DNA of 64,000 nt, taken from Gordonia soli NBRC 108243. Lineage in GTDB: Bacteria; Actinomycetota; Actinomycetes; Mycobacteriales; Mycobacteriaceae. Under the pieces are notes generated by a model that had not been told where the DNA came from, did no database searches, and was given only the letters and a program-made list of their open reading frames with translations. Where the stretch lies: assembly GCF_000334455.1 (NCBI RefSeq), contig NZ_BANX01000025.1, positions 62,001 to 126,000 of the forward strand. Reading direction: 5' to 3'. This document shows positions 38,809 to 46,434 of this stretch, in pieces. A program made the translations under genes and the position numbers. Numbering within the stretch: the stretch's first letter is position 1; each line of letters starts with the position of its first letter.

Positions 38809-39867
38809 GTGAGCAGCACGCAGACCGCGCACACCTGGCCCCAGATCCTCGGGACGGTCACCGACGGCGTCGACCTGACCGCCGACGAGGCGGCCTGGGC
38901 GATGAACGAGATCATGACCGACAGCGCGACACCCGCCCAGATCGCAGCGTTCGGGGTCGGCGTCAAGATGAAGGGCGCTGCCGCAGCCGAGTTGCGGGGC
39001 CTGGCGTCTGCGATGCTCTCGCACGCGACACTCGTCGAACTCGACCGGCCCGCTGTCGATGTCGTGGGGACCGGCGGCGATCGGTCGCACACCGTGAACA
39101 TCTCGACGATGACGTCGATCGTCATCGCGGCGGCCGGTGTCCCGGTGGTCAAGCACGGGAACCGGGCCGCGTCGTCGAAGAGTGGTGGCGCGGACGTCCT
39201 CGAGGCACTCGGCGTGACCATCACCCTCGGCGCCGAGGGCGTGGCGCGCTGCGTCGCCGAGTTGGGTATCGGGTTCTGCTTTGCGCCGGTGTTCCACCCC
39301 GCGTTCCGGTTCACCGGACCGCCGCGCAAGGAGATCGGCATCCCGACGGTGTTCAACGTCCTCGGGCCGCTGACCAATCCGGCCCGTCCGACCCGCGGTC
39401 TGATCGGTTGCGCCTTCGACGATCTCGCGCCCGTCCTGGCCCGTGCCTTCGCCGAACGGGGCGACTCCGTCCTCGTCGTCCGCGGTGACGACGGACTCGA
39501 CGAACTCACCACCACCTCGACATCGACGGTCTGGCAGGTCGTCGACGGAACCGTCACCCGATTGTCGGTGGACCCACGCGATCTCGGGTTCGAGCGTGTG
39601 GAACTCAGTGCGTTGCAGGGCGGCGACGCCTCGGTCAACGCCGAGATCGCACGTGGTCTGTTCGCCGGCGCGACCGGTCCGGTCCGTGATGCGGTACTGC
39701 TGAATGCGGCCGGGGCGATCGTCGCCGCCGAACAGGCCGCGCCACTGACCGATCAGGGTCTCCGCGACGCTCTGGCCGACGGCGCGCGACGGGCCGCGGA
39801 GGCGATCGACGGGGGAGCGGCCACATCCGTGCTCGACCGATGGGTGGCGCTCAGCGGATCACTCTGA
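38809..39867 (+). CDS. trpD: Anthranilate phosphoribosyltransferase
   Basis: The 352-aa enzyme joins anthranilate to PRPP in tryptophan synthesis. The PRPP-binding loop is [37 protein letters not shown] and [11 protein letters not shown], with [16 protein letters not shown], are the other family signatures. The GTG at 38809 (VSSTQT) has AGGG 8 nt upstream; thirteen further upstream codons are open but not conserved. It stands alone here rather than in a trp operon, as in mycobacteria. It is followed by tandem repeats. Confidence 0.95.
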   Translation: MSSTQTAHTWPQILGTVTDGVDLTADEAAWAMNEIMTDSATPAQIAAFGVGVKMKGAAAAELRGLASAMLSHATLVELDRPAVDVVGTGGDRSHTVNISTMTSIVIAAAGVPVVKHGNRAASSKSGGADVLEALGVTITLGAEGVARCVAELGIGFCFAPVFHPAFRFTGPPRKEIGIPTVFNVLGPLTNPARPTRGLIGCAFDDLAPVLARAFAERGDSVLVVRGDDGLDELTTTSTSTVWQVVDGTVTRLSVDPRDLGFERVELSALQGGDASVNAEIARGLFAGATGPVRDAVLLNAAGAIVAAEQAAPLTDQGLRDALADGARRAAEAIDGGAATSVLDRWVALSGSL

Positions 39868-39898
39868 CGGCCGGTCTCCCGATTCGCAGTACCGCGTC

Positions 39899-40086
39899 GA
39901 TCGTGCGCTCTGGATCGTTGATCGTGCGCGCTGGATCGTTGATCGTGCGGTGATCATCGTGGCGGATGCACGATGAACGAGTTCGGGCGCACGGTCGACG
40001 CTTTCGGGCGCACGGTCGACGTTCTTGAGTGCACGGTCGACGTTTTCGGGCGCACGGTCGACGCTTTCGGGCGCACAGTCGACGAT
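39899..40086. repeat. Two 21-bp tandem-repeat arrays between convergent genes
   Basis: Array A (39899 to about 39950) has two full 21-bp units, gatcgtgcgcKctggatcgtt in form, and a partial third. Array B (39982-40086) has five 21-bp units (starts 39982, 40003, 40024, 40045, 40066) around gcgcacggtcgac. The units share a core in opposite orientation (gatcgtgcgc against gcgcacggtc), so the block as a whole can fold back. It fills almost all the 220 bp between trpD and the AsnC-domain gene. The direct repeats have no uniform spacers. Confidence 0.85.
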
Positions 40087-40087
40087 G

Positions 40088-40363
40088 TCACTCGCCGATA
40101 GAGAAGCCGCCCTCGACATCGGAACTGGAGTAGCTGCGGAACGCGATGTGGGTGGCGCTGTGCGTCACGCCGGGCAGGCGGTTGATCCGACCGGTCACCA
40201 CATCCGCGATCTCCTCGTGTCCGCGCACCCGGATCTTCGCGATGAGGTCGACGTCGCCGGCGCAGGAGTAGACCTCGGCCACCCCCGGGATGTCCGCCAC
40301 GGCCTGCGCGGTCTCCGGGATCTGGTGGACGTCGGCGGAGATGAGGACGATGGCGGTGATCAT
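40088..40363 (-). CDS. Stand-alone Lrp/AsnC ligand-binding domain protein
   Basis: The 91-aa protein consists only of the RAM (AsnC_trans_reg) alpha/beta sandwich: ITAIVLISADVHQIPETAQA, then GVAEVYSCAGDVDLIAKIRV. There is no DNA-binding helix. Such single domains form ring-shaped dimers or octamers that bind amino acids and may modulate full-length Lrp proteins. The ATG at 40363 has GGGTGAG upstream. It lies 36 bp after the exonuclease gene in the same direction, probably one transcript. Confidence 0.88.
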   Translation of the reverse strand: MITAIVLISADVHQIPETAQAVADIPGVAEVYSCAGDVDLIAKIRVRGHEEIADVVTGRINRLPGVTHSATHIAFRSYSSSDVEGGFSIGE

Positions 40364-40399
40364 GCGTCTCACCCTAGTGCGCCGCGATCGGCCTGCCGC

Positions 40400-42130
40400 T
40401 CAGCTCGCGCGTGCAGTGATCTCGCGGGCTCGCCGGGCGCCGGCCGACCACGTCAGCCATCGTTCGGTACCGCCTGCGGGCAGGGCGAAGGAATCGGTAC
40501 AGGCGACGATCCGCGCTCCGGGTTCGGTGATCCACCGGTACAGCAGTGCGGCTTCCTCGGTAGGCGCCCCGAGCAACGGGCCGGCGCCCGGGATGACCGT
40601 CTCGGCCGACGCGATGAGCGCTTCGGCGACCGGCATCGGTGCGACTCCGCGTCGCGCGACGCCCGCACTCGCCAACCGTCCGTGCCGGAGGACCGCGAGC
40701 TCCCACCCGCCGCGGTCGTCGGGGCGGGCGACGACCAATTCCGCGATCCGACACAGCGCCGACAACCGTTGGCATCGGGAGACGACGTCGATGAGCGTCG
40801 TCAGCCGGTCGCGATGCCGCGCCGCGGATTCGAACATGTGGGCCGCCGACAACGTCTCCAGTCGTTCGGTGAGCGTGCCCATCAGCCGGTCCGACTCGCC
40901 GAGTAGCAGTTCGCGCGCTGCCACCGCGCGGGGCAGGTACTCCGAGAAGGTCTGCGGTCGAACGGATCCGGCGTGACAACCGCTGATCAGCCGACCTCCC
41001 GCGGCATCGGCCCGGCACCAGTGATGGGTGGCGGACCCGAGTCGGATGGTGCAACTGCGAAGGCCGGCCGCCTGTGCGATCAGGTCGGCGACGGTCGTCG
41101 CGGTCGTGCGGTTCCCGATGGGGCCGAGCGACTCGGGCTCCGGGGTACGGGTGACCTTGAACCGCGGGAACCGCTCGGCCGTCAGCACGATCCACCATCC
41201 GCGATGCGGTTGGGTCGAGCGACGGTTGTATGCCGGAGCGTGTGCCCCCAGCAATCGGAGCTCTCGGACGCCGGCCTCGAGGGCATGTGCGCACTCGATG
41301 TGGTCCACCCTGGTGGCCAGCGCGACCATCTCGCCCATCCGTCGGCGGGGATCTGCCCCGGTGAAGTACGACATCACGCGCCGGCGTAGATCCACCGCGG
41401 TCCCGACATAGAGGACCTCGTCGGACGGACCGCGGAACAGATAGACGCCGGGCCGGGCGGGGACACCCGCGGCGATGTGTCGTTTGGCGCGTAAGCGGGG
41501 GTCGGTGCGCCGGGGGAGGAACCCGGTCAGGTCCTCGTAGCTGGTGATGCCCTGGTTCCCGACACGTTCGAGCAGCCGGTGGAACACCTCGACGGTGGCC
41601 CGCGCGTCGTCGAGTGCCCGGTGTGTGGGACGCACGCTCACGTCGAACAGGTCGGCCAGCGCCGACAACCGGACCGACGGAGCCTCGTCGCGGTCGAGGA
41701 TGCGGCGTGCCATCGCCACGGTGCACAGCGATGCGGTGAACGGCCAGTCGATGCCGAGGCGGGCGGCGTTCTGCCGGAGGAAGCCCATGTCGAAGCGGGC
41801 GTTGTGCGCCACCAGGATCGCTCCACGGGCGAACTCGACGAACGACGGGAGCACCTCGGCGATCCGCGGGGCGTCGGTGACCATCGCCTGCGTGATGCCC
41901 GTGAGGGTGACGATCTGAGGAGGGATGCGGCAGCCCGGGTCGACGAGGGTGGCGAACTCGCCGATCACCTCACCGCCGCGGATCTTCACCGCCCCGATCT
42001 CGGTGATCTGATCGGCCTTCGCGCTGCCGCCCGTGGTCTCGAGGTCGACGACGACGAGGGTGGTCTCGAACAGGGAGCGATCGGAGAACTCCGCCCCGTC
42101 GGCATCGAGATCGGCGAACGTCAGCTGCAC
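40400..42130 (-). CDS. DEDDh exonuclease fused to a UvrC-like GIY-YIG domain
   Basis: The 576-aa protein starts with a DnaQ-like 3'-5' exonuclease (about residues 22-185): Asp29/Glu31 in VVDLETTGG, VAHNARFDMGFL, and HRALDDA as the last His/Asp pair. A GIY-YIG nuclease domain like that of UvrC follows (about 222-300; GVYLFRGPSDEVLYVGTA). The C-terminal half resembles the UvrC middle region. It lacks the UvrC RNase H half. It is the counterpart of Rv2191. The GTG at 42130 fits a leaderless promoter, and a near-perfect SOS box overlaps that promoter, so the gene is probably induced by DNA damage. Confidence 0.92.
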   Translation of the reverse strand: MQLTFADLDADGAEFSDRSLFETTLVVVDLETTGGSAKADQITEIGAVKIRGGEVIGEFATLVDPGCRIPPQIVTLTGITQAMVTDAPRIAEVLPSFVEFARGAILVAHNARFDMGFLRQNAARLGIDWPFTASLCTVAMARRILDRDEAPSVRLSALADLFDVSVRPTHRALDDARATVEVFHRLLERVGNQGITSYEDLTGFLPRRTDPRLRAKRHIAAGVPARPGVYLFRGPSDEVLYVGTAVDLRRRVMSYFTGADPRRRMGEMVALATRVDHIECAHALEAGVRELRLLGAHAPAYNRRSTQPHRGWWIVLTAERFPRFKVTRTPEPESLGPIGNRTTATTVADLIAQAAGLRSCTIRLGSATHHWCRADAAGGRLISGCHAGSVRPQTFSEYLPRAVAARELLLGESDRLMGTLTERLETLSAAHMFESAARHRDRLTTLIDVVSRCQRLSALCRIAELVVARPDDRGGWELAVLRHGRLASAGVARRGVAPMPVAEALIASAETVIPGAGPLLGAPTEEAALLYRWITEPGARIVACTDSFALPAGGTERWLTWSAGARRAREITARAS

Positions 42131-42133
42131 GAG

Positions 42134-42149
42134 ACGAACACTAGTTCGA
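42134..42149 (-). promoter_or_regulatory. LexA (SOS) box over the exonuclease promoter
   Basis: On the gene strand the sequence is TCGAAC-TAGT-GTTCGT, matching the actinobacterial LexA box TCGAAC-N4-GTTCGA at 15 of 16 positions. The central TAGTGT also fits a -10 element ending 7 nt before the GTG start, with CCGACA 17 bp further upstream as a -35. So LexA would sit directly on the polymerase site. Confidence 0.8.
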
Positions 42150-42410
42150 AGCAACGACAGTGTCGGGTGTGACAGGCGGGAAGCATGGGATCTTGTCTCG
42201 ACCCGCGGTCGCGGCATCGAGTTTGTCGGTACCCACTCCTACTGTCTGCCTCAGGTCGAGATCGGCTCCGCGGAGCCGGCATGACGAGCCGACAGTGCGG
42301 AGCAACTGCCCGTCGGGTCGGCCTCGCTCGACACGACGCTCGACGTCGCCGATCCCGGCGACTCGGACATCCCGACATGCCCGCCCACCCAAATGAGATG
42401 GAGATCACAG

Positions 42411-42695
42411 ATGTATATCGACTGCAACTCCTGCCCGGGCCGTCGACGTGCCTGCGACGGATGCATGATGCAGGTGTTGTTCGACCCCCTCAACAGCGGA
42501 AACGATGGGGTCGACGCACGTCCACCGGTCGCTGTGCCGATGGTCACGGCCGACGACGAGATCGCTTCTGCCATCGATGTGTTCAGCGCTGCTGCAATGG
42601 TGTCGAACGCCACTGCAGTATCTGCAAGAAGCAACATCGGTCCAGTTCAGAGGGGTCGCAGGGGGCCTGATCTGTCGGTTCTGCGCGCTGGCTGA
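42411..42695 (+). CDS. Small Cys-rich protein (CxxC-x7-CxxC)
   Basis: This 94-aa protein starts MYIDCNSCPGRRRACDGC, that is C-x2-C-x7-C-x2-C at residues 5-18, a likely zinc or Fe-S knuckle, followed by a hydrophobic strand (MMQVLF). It resembles a family of small actinobacterial proteins beginning with a similar IDCDxC...CxDCVVTVLL pattern; no function is known to me. GGAG lies 7 nt before the ATG. The first half has the G/C-rich third positions of real genes, while the last 30 codons are less typical, so the C-terminus may have drifted. The 280 bp upstream hold the exonuclease promoter and nothing else I recognise. Confidence 0.72.
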   Translation: MYIDCNSCPGRRRACDGCMMQVLFDPLNSGNDGVDARPPVAVPMVTADDEIASAIDVFSAAAMVSNATAVSARSNIGPVQRGRRGPDLSVLRAG

Positions 42696-42807
42696 GCGGA
42701 GTTCTCCACACCCTGCCGCCAGCTGTGGTGGACAGACCCGCATCTGATTTCGTAACCTTTCCGAGACATTTGCGGAGCGTCCCGCTCCAACCGGAGTGGT
42801 CCGCATC

Positions 42808-42960
42808 GGTCACCGCTCAATCGTCCATCTGGACGAACCGGGGAACCACAGATTTCGGAGCGATCCGAATTGGGGTGAATCTCGCGTGCCTTCTACCCGA
42901 TGGTGCGTGCGTAGGGCCATTCTCTCGGCCCGAACCCGACAGCTAACTCGGTCGGCGGTA
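42808..42960 (+). promoter_or_regulatory. ydaO-yuaA type cyclic-di-AMP riboswitch
   Basis: All the conserved blocks of the ydaO class appear in order: cgctcaatc (P1/P2 side), ggggaaccaca, ttggggtgaatc, gtagggc, then cccgaacccgacagctaac and the closing gcggtaggg. The 5' accgc at 42812 pairs with gcggt at 42955-42959 as P1. It ends about 27 bp before the GTG of an NlpC/P60 gene, with AAGGAG between. This class binds c-di-AMP and usually shuts off its gene. Between the small ORF and the riboswitch (42696-42807) lies the promoter region, where GTAAC-N6-GAGAC at 42752-42767 partly resembles an MtrA site. Confidence 0.93.
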
Positions 42961-42986
42961 GGGAGAACTAAAGGAGAACGCACTTC

Positions 42987-43703
42987 GTGGCCAAACATCG
43001 TTTGGAACAGCCCAACCGCGGCAGCAAGGTCGCCAAGAAAGCGGTGATCGCTGGGTCGATTACGGTCGGCTCGCTCGCCGCCGCCGCGGGTCCGGCGCTG
43101 GCCGCCCCGGTCCACGTGCCCAACATCGGTACCTTCGAACTGCCCGGCGTCGCCGAGAAGCAGATCCCGAAGGAATTCCAGCCCGAGGCGCAGAAGCCTG
43201 CCGCTGACGCCGCCGCGCCGAAGCCGGCCGCGAAGGCTCCCGGAGCTTCGGTCGAGATCCCGAATCTCGGCAAGTTCACGGTTCCTGGGCTGAACCAGGA
43301 CCAGATCCCGCAGCAGTTCGCACCCCGTGGTGGCGGCGCCCTGCCGGGTATCGGACAGCCGACCCAGGCCGAGAAGGCCGTCAGCGCCGCCGAGAGCAAG
43401 ATCGGTTCGCCCTACTCGTACGGCTCTGCCGGCCCCAACGCCTTCGACTGCTCGGGACTCGTCTACTGGTCGTACAAGCAGGCCGGCAAGGACATCCCGC
43501 GTGACAGCTACGGCCAGCTGGGCGGCGGCCGTGCGGTTGCCTACCAGGATGCCAAGCCCGGCGATGTGCTCATCTTCAACGGTGGCGGCCACGCTGGCAT
43601 CTATGTCGGCAACGGCAAGTTCGTCCACTCGTCGACCTACGGGACGCCGGTGGCCAAGAGCAACGTCAAAGAGTGGTCGCTGACGGGCGTCCGGCGCTAC
43701 TGA
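42987..43703 (+). CDS. Secreted NlpC/P60 peptidoglycan hydrolase under riboswitch control
   Basis: The 238-aa protein has a twin-basic N-terminus with a signal peptide (cleavage near GPALAAP, residue 40), a linker with two related 22-residue motifs (43-64 and 89-111, both with PN-[IL]-G-x-F-x-[LV]-P-G and QIPxxF), and a C-terminal NlpC/P60 domain. Catalytic residues are Cys155 in NAFDCSGLVYW, His202 in GGGHAGIYVG and His214. Enzymes of this type cut the D-Glu/mDAP bond of stem peptides during cell separation and growth. GTG start at 42987, preceded by AAGGAG and a c-di-AMP riboswitch. Confidence 0.92.
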   Translation: MAKHRLEQPNRGSKVAKKAVIAGSITVGSLAAAAGPALAAPVHVPNIGTFELPGVAEKQIPKEFQPEAQKPAADAAAPKPAAKAPGASVEIPNLGKFTVPGLNQDQIPQQFAPRGGGALPGIGQPTQAEKAVSAAESKIGSPYSYGSAGPNAFDCSGLVYWSYKQAGKDIPRDSYGQLGGGRAVAYQDAKPGDVLIFNGGGHAGIYVGNGKFVHSSTYGTPVAKSNVKEWSLTGVRRY

Positions 43704-43733
43704 GCGTCGACGCACAGCGACGAAGTAATACCA

Positions 43734-43773
43734 GTTTGGGCGGATTGCGCGAACCAGCGTGATCCGCCCAAAC
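43734..43773 (+). terminator. Terminator after the riboswitch-controlled hydrolase
   Basis: Perfect 12-bp arms (43734-43745, 43762-43773; gtttgggcggat and its complement) flank a 16-nt loop, 31 bp after the stop codon. Confidence 0.7.
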
Positions 43774-43869
43774 CAGTCATCGACCCCGGTGGGCGGCCAT
43801 AGAGTGGGACCCGACCTCCACCGGGTGGTCGGGGGGTGGCTGTGACCTGGCAGAGGAGTGGGTGACACC

Positions 43870-44937
43870 GTGGTTTCCGCATCCAGGACCGCACGTGTGC
43901 GGTCGGTGCCGGCGATGGCCGCGGCGGGGTTGATGGCGTTCGTCGTCGCGCTCGCCCCCGGTGCATCGGTCTCCGGCGCGGGTAACGCGTCGGCCGAGCC
44001 GGTGCGGTCGGCAGATCAGTTGCTGACCAAGTACAAGAAGCTGAGCCAGGATGCCGAGCAGTCGGCCGAGGCCATGCACAACGCGCAGATCGAGTACGAC
44101 AAGCAACGTTCGATCGTCGACGGGGCCAAGAAGGCGTCCACGAACGCGCAGCGCGCACTCACGTCGACCCAGTCGCGGCTGGACAGCTACCAGCGCCGGG
44201 TCGATGCCGTGGTCCGCGCCAGCTACAAGGGTGCCCGGGTCAACCGCCTCTACGCCGTGTTGGTCAGCGACTCCCCACAGTCGCTCCTGGACCAGATGTC
44301 GGGGCTGGAGCTCATCTCTCGACAATCGGCTGCGGATCTCAACGGACTCCGCGAGACCCGCAAGAAGACCATCGCGGCCAAGAACTCGGCCGAGCGCACC
44401 GCCGCAGCGGCCACCAAGGCCGTCGCTGCTGCCGAGCGCACCCGAGGTGATCTGCAGGCCAAACAGTCGAATCTGCAGCTGCAGGCGGTACAGATCCGCG
44501 CCGTCTACCAGTCGATGACAGGCAAGCAACTCGCTGCCCTCCGCGGTCCGAAGTTCGACTTCGACCCGCGTCTGGTGCCCAAAGGCACCTCCGCGGCGTT
44601 GGTCGCGGTCCAGGCCGCGTTGACCCGCATCGGCGATCCCTACGTGTGGGGCGCCACCGGGCCGAACTCGTTCGACTGCTCCGGCCTGATGGTCTGGGCG
44701 TTCAAGCAGGCCGGCAAGACCCTGCCGCGGTCGAGCGAGGCCCAGCTGGGCGGCGGCCAGGCCGTCTCCCGCAACGACCTCAAACCGGGTGACCTGATCA
44801 TCTATTACTCCGGTGCCTCGCATGTCGGTATGTACGTCGGCGACGGTTACGTCGTCCATGCGTCGACCTTCGGGGTCCCGGTGAAGGTCGTGCCGATCGA
44901 CGAGGCCGGTCCGTACAACGCGGCGCGCCGGTACTGA
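43870..44937 (+). CDS. RipA-like NlpC/P60 endopeptidase with N-terminal coiled coil
   Basis: The 355-aa protein is the counterpart of Rv2190c. It has a signal peptide (AAGLMAFVVALAPGASVSGA), a long Ala/Lys/Gln-rich coiled coil (about residues 45-225) that in RipA-type enzymes acts as an autoinhibitory or docking arm, then an NlpC/P60 domain (about 240-355) with the nucleophile in NSFDCSGLMVW and the His in GASHVGMYVG. The GTG at 43870 is chosen for its spacing from GAGGAG; a GTG at 43858 is the alternative. It has the same fold as the upstream hydrolase but lacks a riboswitch. Confidence 0.92.
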   Translation: MVSASRTARVRSVPAMAAAGLMAFVVALAPGASVSGAGNASAEPVRSADQLLTKYKKLSQDAEQSAEAMHNAQIEYDKQRSIVDGAKKASTNAQRALTSTQSRLDSYQRRVDAVVRASYKGARVNRLYAVLVSDSPQSLLDQMSGLELISRQSAADLNGLRETRKKTIAAKNSAERTAAAATKAVAAAERTRGDLQAKQSNLQLQAVQIRAVYQSMTGKQLAALRGPKFDFDPRLVPKGTSAALVAVQAALTRIGDPYVWGATGPNSFDCSGLMVWAFKQAGKTLPRSSEAQLGGGQAVSRNDLKPGDLIIYYSGASHVGMYVGDGYVVHASTFGVPVKVVPIDEAGPYNAARRY

Positions 44938-44979
44938 TCGCGCGGTGACACCGCTGCAGGCCGCTTCGGCGGTCGACTC

Positions 44980-46434
44980 ATGATCGCCCGCAACCGCTTC
45001 CGCGGTGCGTCCACCGTGGCCGCCGTCCTGGCTCTCGTCGTGTCGGCGACGCTGCTGACCGCATGTACCGACACGCCGCCCGTCTCCGAGGACACCGCTC
45101 AGTCGGCGACTCCGAGCAGCGCCTACGAGGTCAGTCGCAGCGAGGGGGCCCAGCGACTGCTCGACGCGCTCGGTCCGGCCATCCGGGACGGTGACCGTCG
45201 TCGTCTCGACCCCCTGATCGACCCGTCGGCGTCCCCGAGCTTCCGGGCGACCCTGACGACCGCGGTGGACAACCTGGCTCCCGCCGACACCGGTCGCCCA
45301 TCGTCGACGGCGGGGCAGACCGGGGCCCCACCGGCAGCCGGTGAATCCGATTCCGCCGGCGAGCGGCGTGGTGGTCGTCTGCGTCCGCGGTTGCTGGAAT
45401 ATCGCCTGACACCCGTTCAGGAGACCGAGCCGCTGGTGCCTCCGGAGATCCAGGCGCGACTCGACGAGCAGGGCAGTTCGGATGCCTGGGTCGCGCCCGT
45501 CGAGATCCACCACGCGCTCGGCGGGTCGGCGATCCCGGGCATCGACGAGCCCGAGATCGTGTCCACCACGACGATGATCCTGGCCCGCTACGGCGACGAC
45601 TGGAAGGTGGTCGGCGACTACCGGGGCGATGGCGCGGCGCCGCCCCCGGTGCAGCTCTGGGAACTCCCGGGGGTCCGTGCCGCAGATGTTCGTACTGCCG
45701 GCGGTGCATCGGTCATCGCGTCCTATCCCGACACCGCGGACACTGTCACCCGGGTGCGAAGCCTGTTGCCGAACGCAGTCGACGCGGTGACCGAGTTCTG
45801 GGGTGATGCGTGGCCGCGCCGGGCCGTCGTCGTCGCCACGGGTGACAACGACCAGTTCGGTGCGCTCACCCGGAGTCTCGGATCGGATGTCGCTGCGGCG
45901 GCGGCCGCCACCGTCTATGCCGATCTCGACAGCGCCGCACGGACCGTCACCGGTCAACGTGTGGTGCTCACGCCCGCGGCCGGGACGCTGTCTGCCCCTG
46001 CGCTGGGTGTGGTCCTCAGACACGAGCTCACACATGTCGCCGCGCGAACGGCCACGGCACCCGGTGCGCCGCTGTGGATCACCGAGGGCGTGCCCGAATA
46101 CGTCGGTCGCCGTGGCACCTACACCCGGTTCGCCGACGCCGCACCGCAACTAGCGGCACGTGTCCGCGCGGGCGAGGCGCCGACCGCGTTCCCGACCGAC
46201 GCCGACTTCGCGGTCGACTCGGAGCAGGCGACGATCGCCTATCAGTCGGCCTGGTCGGTCGCGGCCTTCGTCGCCGACCGTTTCGACGAGACCGTCCTGC
46301 GTCGCCTGTACATCGGGGTCGCGGGCACCGACGATGTGGGCCGTCAGGACGCTGCCATCACCAACACGCTGAAGATGTCTCGCGCCCAACTGGTCGAGCG
46401 CTGGCGCGCGTGGCTCACCGAGCAGGTCCGCTGA
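44980..46434 (+). CDS. Lipoprotein with HExxH metallopeptidase-like domain
   Basis: The 484-aa protein has a lipoprotein signal peptide with lipobox LTAC (Cys29), a variable extracytoplasmic region with Pro/Ser/Gly-rich insertions (about 100-135), and a C-terminal domain like the peptidase MA family: His348-Glu-Leu-Thr-His352 plus Glu369 in WITEGVPEY, a gluzincin zinc site. It is predicted to be anchored to the outer face of the membrane. No substrate is known. It begins 42 bp after the RipA-like gene and overlaps pimB' by 1 bp, linking it to envelope genes. Confidence 0.82.
   Translation: MIARNRFRGASTVAAVLALVVSATLLTACTDTPPVSEDTAQSATPSSAYEVSRSEGAQRLLDALGPAIRDGDRRRLDPLIDPSASPSFRATLTTAVDNLAPADTGRPSSTAGQTGAPPAAGESDSAGERRGGRLRPRLLEYRLTPVQETEPLVPPEIQARLDEQGSSDAWVAPVEIHHALGGSAIPGIDEPEIVSTTTMILARYGDDWKVVGDYRGDGAAPPPVQLWELPGVRAADVRTAGGASVIASYPDTADTVTRVRSLLPNAVDAVTEFWGDAWPRRAVVVATGDNDQFGALTRSLGSDVAAAAAATVYADLDSAARTVTGQRVVLTPAAGTLSAPALGVVLRHELTHVAARTATAPGAPLWITEGVPEYVGRRGTYTRFADAAPQLAARVRAGEAPTAFPTDADFAVDSEQATIAYQSAWSVAAFVADRFDETVLRRLYIGVAGTDDVGRQDAAITNTLKMSRAQLVERWRAWLTEQVR

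Noticed and set aside
39899-40086. Tandem repeats read as a CRISPR array
   Set aside because: Units abut with no unique spacers of constant length, and no cas genes are nearby; the same holds for the 54181 array.
39859-40119. Minus-strand frame of 86 codons with VDRAPES-like heptads
   Set aside because: It is generated by the 21-bp tandem repeats, whose length is a multiple of three; no ribosome site and no conserved start.
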